Below, in pieces: positions 13,801 through 20,552 of a DNA stretch of 21,178 nucleotides. The DNA comes from Microcoleaceae cyanobacterium UBA9251 (GTDB lineage Bacteria; Cyanobacteriota; Cyanobacteriia; Cyanobacteriales; Microcoleaceae), in contig DPLL01000054.1 of the NCBI GenBank assembly GCA_003542015.1, positions 1 to 21,178 on the forward strand, written 5' to 3'. How positions within the stretch are numbered: position 1 is the stretch's first letter; the number at the start of each line of letters is the position of its first letter. Below the pieces are notes generated by a model. The model ran no database searches. It was given only the letters and a program-made list of their open reading frames with translations, and was not told the DNA's origin. Position numbers and translations under genes: made by a program.

Positions 13801-16800
13801 TTCTTTGCCCGTCAATCGTTTACTCATGTCCGCCTGAATTTCTGCCTGAGTACGGGCTTTGTTCCAGATGCGGACTTCGGCAAGTTGACCATTCGTAAAC
13901 TCTCCAGTTCCCCCGATACTGGCGAGGAAAACAGGTGCGCTAGTGCTAAAGGTCGGTAGTGTTACGTTGGCACTCGTTCTCTGAGCTACAAGCACCCCGT
14001 CCAGATAGCTGACAAATCCGTTGACGGTGTTCGCTTTCCAGGTCATCGCAATGTGGTGCCAACTGCCATTGGTGGCAGTATCTCCCACCTTAATTCCTGC
14101 ACCTGTACCCCCATCGGCAGAAATAATATGTAGACCACTCCAGCCTGCAACGATATAGTTACCACCTTCTTGCTGTCGGACGGCTGACTGTAAACTTGTG
14201 CCCTTGAACCAGTATTCAATGGTGATTTCGTTAGCTGTGGGAAATTTAGCTGTGGTCTTAATATAATCATTCACCCCATCAAACTTCACCACCCCATAGT
14301 CGGGTGGCTGGTTAGCACAGAGATGATTATTCCCGATCGCATAAACATCGCCAATGGGTTTCAAGGTGGCTTGCTTGATATCTTCTAACTTTTGCTTGAC
14401 TGCGGCATCGGTGGGTTTAAGGTTAAGATTAGCTTGGGCATCTGCTAAGGCTTTAGCTTTAGTATCGCCCACTTCCTTGCCGTCAATATAGAAGCGGGTG
14501 GTTTCTCCGTCTCCTACAGCGGTGAGATGGTGCCAACCGACGGACAATGTTTCCAGACTGAAGCCACTGTCATAAAAGTATTGTTTGAGGGGGTCATTGG
14601 TCAGGTAAATTCCTAACTTTTTGTCCCGACTGACGACAATGTGCTGATCAGCATTTTGCCCCCGGATGAGAGTATTCCATTGTGCCGTTTTTGCCAAAGG
14701 ATAGCAGAACCAAGCCTCAATACTCCAGTCTGAAGACAAATAGACAGGTTGATTTAATTTCACCATGCTGTTGCTATTCGTCATTTTCAAGCAGGCAGGT
14801 TGACCATCGGGAATCCACTGCTCAAAGGCGGTATTACTGCTGTCGGCTGTGACATCATAGTTGGTTCGTCGCATCCGCCCTTGCTTGTCAAAGTAACTCA
14901 GTTGGACATTGCCTTCACAAGTTTCGATCACATTAAGTCCACTAACCGGACGCACAAAGCTCAATAATGCTCCTTGTGTCACCAAATCCTTAGCATCTTT
15001 GGCAATCTGGGGCATGGTTTGAGCCGTTTTTAGGGTGGTGGCGAGGCTGAGAATGGCGTTGTTTAAGGTATTTAAGTCCGTTTGAATTTGCGTCAGTTCA
15101 GAGATGAGTTGTGTCAGACGATTCTGAAGCTTGGTTTTCTCGCTGGTATCCACCGTACTGGCTTGTAACAGCCTTAACTCCTCCTGTAGTTGTGCCAGTT
15201 TGGCTTGAGCAGCGAGTAATTGCTGTAAAACGGGATCATAGTTTTTTTGAGCATTGCTGATATTTTGGGTCGTCTGTTCGTTGGTGCGAACTAACTGAAA
15301 TCCCCCAACAGTGTTGCCATGCCAATTAGGAAAACAACCGACGTTCATCCCTTCGTTGTAAGGTAGCACTACGCAGAGACGATGACTGGTTTCAAATGCT
15401 TGAGGAATGATGTAATAGTAGCCATTTCCTAAAGCCGAAATTTTGAATTTACCACTTCCATCATTAGTGTTGCCATGCCAATTGGGAAAACAGCCAACGT
15501 TCATCCCCTCGTTTAACGGCAGGACTACGCAGACACGGTGAGTGCTTTCGTATTCCTTATTGATGATCTGATAATATCCATTTCCCAATGAGGAAAATTT
15601 AAACAGGCCAGCATTACTTTTAGTATTACCATGCCAATTGGGCATACAACAGACGTTCACACCCTCGGCTAAACCCCCTGCTGTGCATAAGCGATGAGTG
15701 GTTTCAAATCCTTTACCCAATATATAGCAGTAGTAATTCAACGGGTTGTTGAGTTCACTGTTATAGATTGATTTCAGGTTTTGCTCTTGCTGTTGCAGTT
15801 GTTGAACCAGAGTTTGTTGCTGAGTAATTTCATTTTGTTTTGCGGTTATGACATTTTGCTTTTCTGTCGTAGACAGTCTTTCATTAGCTTCCAACAAGGC
15901 AATTTTGGATTGAATATCTTGTTTCTCTCTTAAGAGAATTCCTTCTTGTTGGTCTTTCTGATCTAATTGCTGCAATTGTGTGGGTAAATTGGCTTGCTGG
16001 TCGGCTAAAGTTGCCAAGTTAACGGTGTCAGCATATCGGGCTTCGGTAATGACATCAGAGATTAACTGAATCGTTTGTTTGCGAATATCTAAAGTCGTCC
16101 AAGTACCCTTCAGATTACCAATACCAAAAGAGCGCACTAAAGACACACCATCAGGAATAACAAAGCGGCATTTTGCTTGATACCATCCGTTACCAATATC
16201 GGTAAATTCGGTAGCATTGGGCGTAATATTTACCCAATCTACAGCACTACGATTTGTTTTGCCTTTGTAGGTAATAGCAAAAATTTTGCCATTGAGTCCA
16301 TCAACATTATTTGGGTTTACCGCAGGAGTGACTTTAAACTCAAATTCTTCGGTATATGTCGCACCTTCAGAGACAGCAAAAAGTTCCTCATTTTCGTATT
16401 TAATCGCCGGAGTTGTTGTGCCCGGAATGTTACGGGATAGGGACACCGCACTCACATAAGCACCGCCATAAACAATGCCATCATTGTTATTAACGGAAAA
16501 ATCGAGAACTTGACGCTCTTTTCCTTCTTCAGCTACAGCACCTAAGCGCCAGTAACCCATTAAACCGACTTCTTTACCCGTCAGTTGCAGGTACATGGTA
16601 TCTCGGATCTGGGCTTCTGTGCGAGCGAATTTCCAGATGCAGAGTTCCGACACCGTGCCATCGTAACCACCTCCTAAATCCAAGCTCACGGTTTTGGGCA
16701 GAGGTCTTTTGCAGCCAGTCCCACTATGCCATAGTGTGCCATTGCGATAGACTTTCATTTCTCCGGTTTTGGCATTTTTGGTAAATGCCCAGTGAGCCCA

Positions 16801-18648
16801 TTGCCCTTTATAATCGGTAGGTTGGGCTGCTTTATTGATCCGGTCAAACCCACTCGCATCGGCTCCGCAATCAAAGTAAATTACGCCATCACTCCAAGGA
16901 AAATGAATGTTTAAAACTCGCTCATTATTAGCACCATTGGCATAAATAATCGAATTCTGTTTCGGTAGGGAATTTCCCCCTTTTGCCCAAAAACTGACGG
17001 TGATTTCATTCCCAATGGGCATACTTGCGGCGGGAAGTTGCACCTGATCATCCACCCCATCTACAACCAAACCCCGCCGTTTCATGGATTCCATTTTCAG
17101 GTTAACGGCGGTTCCCGTTTGCCATTTAATGTCTTCGAGGCTGAAGGTTTTATCGTCAATTTTCTTGACGGTGTAAGTGCCGTTATAATCGCGGGTATCG
17201 ACAACCTGTACGGCTTCTCCAGTATTTAAACCGTGATTAAGGGCGGTAATTCTTAATTTCCCTGTACTGGTAATTTCACAACCCGTAACTGCACCATTAA
17301 AGACTAACCCTGTTTGTTCTTCGGGGATGACTTCCCAACTTCCTAACGCTGGACTAGGGGGAGTCACTTCAAAGGTATTATTATCAATTTTGGTAATGCC
17401 TTGCAGGAAACTATTGTAATTTTGAGTCCCACTAATTTTAACTTGGTTAATTTTCGTGGCGTCCAGGTTTGTTAGCGTTGATGAAACGATATTAACTGCA
17501 TCTTCTTCTCCCTGTTCTAAACGAGTAATTTGTCCTTGGGGCGGTGGTGTGGTTGTACCAATAATTTTGACGTTATCTAAGGTGTTTAAGGGTAATAACA
17601 CTTGACGAGCGGTATTACGCCAAATTTTCTCAGTTGCGCTAGGAGCAATTTGCGATAATGTACCATCTCCGGCGATCGAAAAACTGAACGCGGCTACATT
17701 CCCCGTATTGGTGGGAATAGCTAACATGACTTTGGTACTATCGCGTAATAGCTGCATCCCGTCGTCAGTTTGCTGTTCCCGTTGTACGTCGTATTTCGTA
17801 GCACTTAAACCGTTAACAACAGTCAGAGTTCCTAAATCTAAGGTGCGTTTAATAATCCCCGGAATACTCCGAGGAATAAGACTATCGTTAGACTCTACAA
17901 ATACTGTGTAATCTTGCACATCAAACAGCCCTTCATCAGAGACGCGCAATGTGGTTAATTCGACTTTCTTGGTTTGGTTGTTGTAGGCGAAAATATGCCA
18001 ACGATAAACGTCATTTTCGATGGTGGGAACTAAAACAACTGAAAACCAACCTTTGTACAGGTTATTGATTGTACACAGTTCTGTGGTTGGTTCATAGAAA
18101 AAGTTATTATTAGTATCACGGAAGTCTAAGGAGTCAATATTCGTGAGTCCACTAGCCCCCTTTTTCATGTTTTTACTGGCTTCGTGCTTCTGACGACTCC
18201 GCTTAAACCGTACTTCTAGTTTACGGTTGAGCTTATTTGTCATGCCATCTAACACAAAGCGATCGCATAATAATGTATTAGTTTTAGATTGGCGGAAAAT
18301 ATAAATATGCCCTGACGCAGATACTAATTGTACTGGTGCAACGGCGGTTTCTGTTTGGGTTTTGTAGCGAGAACGCAACACAAACAGACTGGTATTTGTA
18401 GCATCAGTAAATTCTGCTGTTTCTCGATCAATTACAGACTGATCATCTGCTTCATTCGGTAATTCTAACTGTTGCCAACCTTCCCAGCCTGTTCTTAATT
18501 CCGCAGGTGTGTTGAGGTAACTATCCTCAAAACCGTCTTGTTTAATCGTGTACCATATTTTGCCATCGGCATCGGTAGCGACTAATACTACCTTACCTTC
18601 GTGGGCAATGGTATTAATCTGTTGGAGTTTTTCTTTTTGTAAGTACAT
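10864..18648 (-). CDS. giant mosaic LamG / beta-trefoil-like / coiled-coil protein, possible toxin
   Basis: A single uninterrupted frame of 2594 residues. Layout by residue: 1-250 beta-rich (HEGKVVLVATDADGKIWYTI and GWEGWQQLELP recall lectin propeller blades); 454-505 a short module ITALNHGLNTGEAVQVVDTR...YNGTYTV; 525-730 LamG-1; 740-860 a carbohydrate-binding-like sandwich; 870-962 coiled coil; 971-1120 three NWHGNT repeats; 1125-1210 coiled coil; 1284-1451 plus 1664-1735 LamG-2, split by LamG-3 (1452-1655); 1747-1955 LamG-4; 2041-2200 beta-rich with Ser runs; 2310-2375 charged coiled coil; 2401-2465 alternating Ser/Thr/Gly strands; 2573-2594 helix. There is no signal peptide, lipobox or membrane helix, so export would need lysis or a dedicated injection system. 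The start ATG 18648 has AGAGG 7 bases upstream. Few HIP1 sites suggest acquisition. Glycan binding is well supported by fold resemblance; pore formation is conjecture. Confidence 0.93.
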   Translation of the reverse strand: MYLQKEKLQQINTIAHEGKVVLVATDADGKIWYTIKQDGFEDSYLNTPAELRTGWEGWQQLELPNEADDQSVIDRETAEFTDATNTSLFVLRSRYKTQTETAVAPVQLVSASGHIYIFRQSKTNTLLCDRFVLDGMTNKLNRKLEVRFKRSRQKHEASKNMKKGASGLTNIDSLDFRDTNNNFFYEPTTELCTINNLYKGWFSVVLVPTIENDVYRWHIFAYNNQTKKVELTTLRVSDEGLFDVQDYTVFVESNDSLIPRSIPGIIKRTLDLGTLTVVNGLSATKYDVQREQQTDDGMQLLRDSTKVMLAIPTNTGNVAAFSFSIAGDGTLSQIAPSATEKIWRNTARQVLLPLNTLDNVKIIGTTTPPPQGQITRLEQGEEDAVNIVSSTLTNLDATKINQVKISGTQNYNSFLQGITKIDNNTFEVTPPSPALGSWEVIPEEQTGLVFNGAVTGCEITSTGKLRITALNHGLNTGEAVQVVDTRDYNGTYTVKKIDDKTFSLEDIKWQTGTAVNLKMESMKRRGLVVDGVDDQVQLPAASMPIGNEITVSFWAKGGNSLPKQNSIIYANGANNERVLNIHFPWSDGVIYFDCGADASGFDRINKAAQPTDYKGQWAHWAFTKNAKTGEMKVYRNGTLWHSGTGCKRPLPKTVSLDLGGGYDGTVSELCIWKFARTEAQIRDTMYLQLTGKEVGLMGYWRLGAVAEEGKERQVLDFSVNNNDGIVYGGAYVSAVSLSRNIPGTTTPAIKYENEELFAVSEGATYTEEFEFKVTPAVNPNNVDGLNGKIFAITYKGKTNRSAVDWVNITPNATEFTDIGNGWYQAKCRFVIPDGVSLVRSFGIGNLKGTWTTLDIRKQTIQLISDVITEARYADTVNLATLADQQANLPTQLQQLDQKDQQEGILLREKQDIQSKIALLEANERLSTTEKQNVITAKQNEITQQQTLVQQLQQQEQNLKSIYNSELNNPLNYYCYILGKGFETTHRLCTAGGLAEGVNVCCMPNWHGNTKSNAGLFKFSSLGNGYYQIINKEYESTHRVCVVLPLNEGMNVGCFPNWHGNTNDGSGKFKISALGNGYYYIIPQAFETSHRLCVVLPYNEGMNVGCFPNWHGNTVGGFQLVRTNEQTTQNISNAQKNYDPVLQQLLAAQAKLAQLQEELRLLQASTVDTSEKTKLQNRLTQLISELTQIQTDLNTLNNAILSLATTLKTAQTMPQIAKDAKDLVTQGALLSFVRPVSGLNVIETCEGNVQLSYFDKQGRMRRTNYDVTADSSNTAFEQWIPDGQPACLKMTNSNSMVKLNQPVYLSSDWSIEAWFCYPLAKTAQWNTLIRGQNADQHIVVSRDKKLGIYLTNDPLKQYFYDSGFSLETLSVGWHHLTAVGDGETTRFYIDGKEVGDTKAKALADAQANLNLKPTDAAVKQKLEDIKQATLKPIGDVYAIGNNHLCANQPPDYGVVKFDGVNDYIKTTAKFPTANEITIEYWFKGTSLQSAVRQQEGGNYIVAGWSGLHIISADGGTGAGIKVGDTATNGSWHHIAMTWKANTVNGFVSYLDGVLVAQRTSANVTLPTFSTSAPVFLASIGGTGEFTNGQLAEVRIWNKARTQAEIQADMSKRLTGKEPNLVAYYPLNKVESGKVLDLVTNNYGTVFEATNITDQTLSLTPVMQGEQFGKVAEVRIWGVALSDEEIEVNSKTLISGTESNLLAYYPLNEATGTDIRDNSGNGKNGTITNALWWGCALPIGRLTNTKATNMVMKFDGVNDHITLPTININYSQGFTAEVWVRYNSLKNWSRIFDFGNGAGADNILLANKGTTNTLGFHVYRGTGSLGMEVANFLELGKWIHIAVTLDASGNGKIYKNGQLIQSGNSQLPNNLNRTINYIGRSNWASDGYFDGQMAEFRLWNRARTQQEIFADMNNTLTGKESGLAIYLPLDGMMTNKVLDLVGMNHGTVTEATMVEDSNVPWLVIPSSVVSAEYSTITIEPTTGQKTAMMRRFFASPTLNGVNLLSEKPLETLELKWIGNAQFAPTLLGYIEGAPPLPSENMTLADDYNGATSVELTMSEDVEFNWTRSQDSGLGATVDTFVGGGGAMSILTAPLGVGTSIETSAKVGFKGNLDLTYQFQNESSITSSSSLSMTDKLELRGTFEGDPKFPHLGSRFIPKNIGYALVISSMADVFVTRLARSHKMVGYQVQPVDGIPPDVNTITFLMNPAYTMNGSLDGMTGSSATSDRFFKHVPEMRSQYGSLYPASYYRLQEAYDLKRQIEAEDKRRESYFSNFNVRMIDEASLNRNIDSGDTPNTIGVVREEDKPTTDMTADEQAASQDQKVEQFQAETKESSQKTSAAAKAKKAEITSKIKDQEKQVHATESFAGWQKKMENIQIKAGKRNIVNTYVWDADGGLRTEAQSFANTVEHTIGGSFSMSAGLGVQAEFSMGADIELTAQATVNMTQTMSKTETRSKGFELNIDLSGVENKGVTDYKDHPILPGEKVDRYRFMSFYLESSTQHFQDFFNYVVDPEWLASNDEEARALRQAQAGKPNKTWRVLHRVTYVERPALMGFGRDVRQLNVRDENVGIGKVIVDVASLQQKVDQILEWINSQKA
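11254..11448 (-). other. C-terminal alternating-strand segment (residues 2401-2465)
   Basis: This part of the giant protein reads GGSFSMSAGLGVQAEFSMG and then ADIELTAQATVNMTQTMSKT. Hydrophobic residues alternate with Ser/Thr/Gly over two long strands joined by a short turn. This is the pattern of the membrane-inserting hairpin in aerolysin/ETX-MTX2-type beta-pore-forming toxins. It is a pattern resemblance only. Confidence 0.4.
12229..12516 (-). other. Ser-rich beta segment (residues 2045-2140)
   Basis: A second alternating stretch in the giant protein: SVELTMSEDVEFNWTRSQDS, a glycine run (GGGGAM), then SAKVGFKGNLDLTYQFQNES and SSITSSSSLSMTDKLELRGT. It could form amphipathic strands and may pair with residues 2401-2465 in one fold. 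Confidence 0.35.
12784..13410 (-). other. LamG-4 domain (residues 1747-1955)
   Basis: It begins MVMKFDGVNDHITLP and ends with MAEFRLWNRARTQQEIFADM followed by LTGKESGLAIYLPLDG and NHGTVTEA. These are the entry and exit signatures of LamG/concanavalin-like jelly rolls. It closely parallels LamG-3, suggesting duplication within the gene. Confidence 0.8.
13444..14799 (-). other. LamG-2 domain split by an inserted LamG-3 domain
   Basis: LamG-2 starts near residue 1284 (CLKMTNSNSMVKLNQPVYLS), runs through WSIEAWFCYP and GWHHLTAVGDGETTRFYIDG, and reaches PIGDVYAIGNN at about 1431-1441, where a jelly roll normally continues to its xGKxAEVRIW strand. Instead a whole LamG-3 (about 1452-1655, 13684-14295) intervenes. 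The missing ending FGKVAEVRIWGVALSDEEIE then appears at about 1666-1685, with SNLLAYYPLNEATG after it. Confidence 0.65.
15289..15738 (-). repeat. three tandem NWHGNT repeats, beta-trefoil-like (residues 971-1120)
   Basis: Three units of about 52 residues. Their cores are FETTHRLCTAGGLAEGVNVC-CMPNWHGNT, YESTHRVCVVLPLNEGMNVG-CFPNWHGNT and FETSHRLCVVLPYNEGMNVG-CFPNWHGNT, with the linker (L/K)FK(F/I)S(S/A)LGNGYY between them. Three repeats with a GNGYYxI strand fit a ricin-B-like beta-trefoil lectin. The module is flanked on both sides by coiled coils. The fold call is inference. Confidence 0.75.
16459..17076 (-). other. LamG-1 domain (residues 525-730)
   Basis: It starts GLVVDGVDDQVQLPAASMP, continues EITVSFWAKGG and GQWAHWAFTKNAKTGEMKVY, and ends GTVSELCIWKFARTEAQIRD with TGKEVGLMGYWRLG and NNNDGIVYGG. 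This is a complete LamG-type jelly roll. Confidence 0.8.
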
Positions 18649-19311
18649 CGGGTTGCCTCTAAATTTAATAATCCCACAAGAAATTGAGCTAAAACCACGC
18701 TGATGCAGTAGTTATCCAGCTTTATCAAAAAAGTAGACCAGCGAAATGCGATCGGATTTCTCGCGTTTAGCTTGCATATTGGTGGAGACTGGTCAGGGGT
18801 TATGGGTGATGAAAATCGGGAATATTGACAGGGTAAATATTCTCAACTATCACCGACTAGCTATAACCAACTACCAGCCCCAAATTTGCAATTGATTAAG
18901 CACAACAGATTATGGAATTGGGATACCTATCACAATTTAGTTTCGTTAAGGTCTGCGGTTACACAAGCAAAGCTTTTTTCCACAGGTTAATAGATGCACT
19001 TTATTTATTGGCAGATTAAATTTGAAGTTAGAAAAATTCATCAGTCTTAAGATAGATTCTTTGTCTTCCTTGTGTCAAGGTATGTAATATATTGTTTTGT
19101 AACAATTAGCGAACTCTACCTGGAGCTGGGAAACCTAGATGCAGCGACAACTGGGGCATTTGCGGCCAGATATGGGAGTACCCCATAGCCAAACAATTCT
19201 TAACAAAAACTTTATAAAACTTACCATGTTGTCAAGCACAGGTTAGAGTTATCCTAGGAAATCCAGTAATCCTGCTACACTCAACATTCCCGTCACTTAT
19301 CCAGTGGTTCG
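18649..19311. other. 663-bp divergent intergenic region
   Basis: No gene is supported. It must hold the promoter of the giant gene (leftward) and of the dehydrogenase (rightward). I found no good -35/-10 pair for the giant gene. An imperfect dyad lies at 18798-18868 (GGTTAT and GGGTGAT on the left, ATCACC and ATAACC on the right, around two AATATT words). A small hairpin TATGGG/CCCATA lies at 19171-19187. A weak promoter-like pair, TTGTCT (19061-19066) and TAATAT (19085-19090), points right. Confidence 0.5.
19273..19281 (+). promoter_or_regulatory. possible extended -10 of the dehydrogenase gene
   Basis: TGCTACACT: TACACT with TG one base upstream. It would start transcription near 19288, about 24 bases before the ATG. 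There is no matching -35, so confidence is low. Confidence 0.3.
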
Positions 19312-20445
19312 ATGACTCAAACCCAAAGCACCAAAACTGCCACCGCAACTGCAATATTCTCCTTGACAATTGCCCCCGCTTGTGTTATTAGGGGCCCAAA
19401 TGCGATCGCCCGATCGACAGATGCGATCGCCCGTCTCGGAAAACGCCCCCTAATCGTCGGCGGCAAAAACTCCCTCGCCGCCATCCAACCCTACCTACAA
19501 AATCAGCAGCTACAAGCCGCCCAAGCCACCTACGGCAAAGATTGTAGCGAAAATAGCCTCAAAACCCTCCACGAAGCCGCGATCGCCCACAAAGCCGATT
19601 TCATCATCGGAGTTGGTGGCGGCAAAGCCCTAGATGCAGCCAAACTCCTCGCCCATCAGTGCCAAATTGCGATCGCCACAATTCCCACATCAGCAGCCAC
19701 CTGTGCCGCTTGGACAGCCCTTTCTAACATTTATTCAGAAGAAGGTGCATTCCAATATGATGTCACATTAGCCAAATGTCCCGATTTGCTAATCCTTGAT
19801 TATGGCTTAATTCAAACCGCACCACAGCGGACATTAGTTGCAGGAATTGGAGATGCGATCGCCAAATGGTACGAAGCATCAGTCAGCAGCGGACATTCCG
19901 AACAAACCCTGATCATTTCCGCCGTTCAACAAGCTAGAATATTGCGAGATATCTTATTTCAAAAATCTGCGATCGCCCTCAAAGAACCCGGTAGCGAAAC
20001 CTGGCAAGAAGTCACAGATGCCGTCGTATTGCTAGCAGGAGTAATCGGCGGAATTGGCGGTGCCCAATGTCGCACAGTAGCCGCCCACGCCGTCCACAAC
20101 GGCCTAACTCATCTATTAGCAAGTCACGGCACTTTACACGGCGAAAAAGTTGCCTATGGCATTTTAGTGCAACTGCGATTAGAAGAAATGTTGCAAAACA
20201 ATCAACTTGCAGCCACCGCCAGACAACAACTGTTAAAATTCTACGGCGAGATTGGATTACCCCAAACTTTAGCCAATCTAGGACTCGGAGACATTACCCT
20301 AACAGAATTGCAGCGCGCCGCCGAAATAGCTTGCAGCCCTAATTCCGACATCCACAGACTGCCATTTAAAGTCGTTCCCGAACAATTAATGGCAGCGATG
20401 GTTTCAACGACCGCACCTGTGGGAGAATTGAGAGTGAAGAATTAA
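19312..20445 (+). CDS. iron-type alcohol dehydrogenase, glycerol dehydrogenase family
   Basis: 377 residues of the group III (metal-dependent) alcohol dehydrogenase / GldA-like family, which oxidises polyols or reduces carbonyls with NAD(P). Features: a nucleotide-binding glycine motif VGGGKALDAAK (about 101-111), TIPTSAATCAAWTALSNIYS (about 123-142), and three likely metal ligands Asp181 (GIGDAIAKWYEA), His262 (AHAVHNG) and His276 (TLHGEKVAYG). The length is normal. It is cytosolic. The true substrate cannot be told; cyanobacterial members of this family are usually uncharacterised. The aminotransferase gene follows on the same strand with a 107-bp gap. HIP1 octamers are dense (six), typical of a resident gene. 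No strong Shine-Dalgarno is visible. Confidence 0.93.
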   Translation: MTQTQSTKTATATAIFSLTIAPACVIRGPNAIARSTDAIARLGKRPLIVGGKNSLAAIQPYLQNQQLQAAQATYGKDCSENSLKTLHEAAIAHKADFIIGVGGGKALDAAKLLAHQCQIAIATIPTSAATCAAWTALSNIYSEEGAFQYDVTLAKCPDLLILDYGLIQTAPQRTLVAGIGDAIAKWYEASVSSGHSEQTLIISAVQQARILRDILFQKSAIALKEPGSETWQEVTDAVVLLAGVIGGIGGAQCRTVAAHAVHNGLTHLLASHGTLHGEKVAYGILVQLRLEEMLQNNQLAATARQQLLKFYGEIGLPQTLANLGLGDITLTELQRAAEIACSPNSDIHRLPFKVVPEQLMAAMVSTTAPVGELRVKN

Positions 20446-20482
20446 TACTGTTCGTAGTAAGAACTTTATTCCGTTATTAAGT

Positions 20483-20506
20483 AAACTTTTAAGGAGTAAA
20501 GTTTTT
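20483..20506 (+). terminator. weak hairpin with T-tract after the dehydrogenase
   Basis: AAACTTT (20483-20489) pairs with AAAGTTT (20498-20504), extending into TT. The stem is nearly all A-T, so a strong terminator is unlikely. The loop contains AAGGAG, which looks like a ribosome-binding site but has no start codon at a suitable distance. Confidence 0.3.
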
Positions 20507-20507
20507 A

Positions 20508-20540
20508 CAACTAACAACTAACAACTAACAACTAACAACT
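20508..20540 (+). repeat. heptanucleotide tandem repeat (CAACTAA)
   Basis: Four perfect CAACTAA copies (20508-20535) and a partial fifth (CAACT) lie 12 bases before the aminotransferase start codon. This is a short tandemly repeated repetitive (STRR)-type heptamer array as known from filamentous cyanobacteria. It occupies the probable 5' leader of the gene. Confidence 0.9.
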
Positions 20541-20552
20541 GATAACAAACTA

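Noticed and set aside
10864..18648. MACPF/perforin domain in the giant protein
   Set aside because: I could not find the family signature (aromatic-G-T/S-H-aromatic followed by GG) in the C-terminal region.
20508..20540. CRISPR-like array
   Set aside because: The 7-base units are directly adjacent with no spacers, so this is a simple tandem repeat. No cas genes are present in the window.
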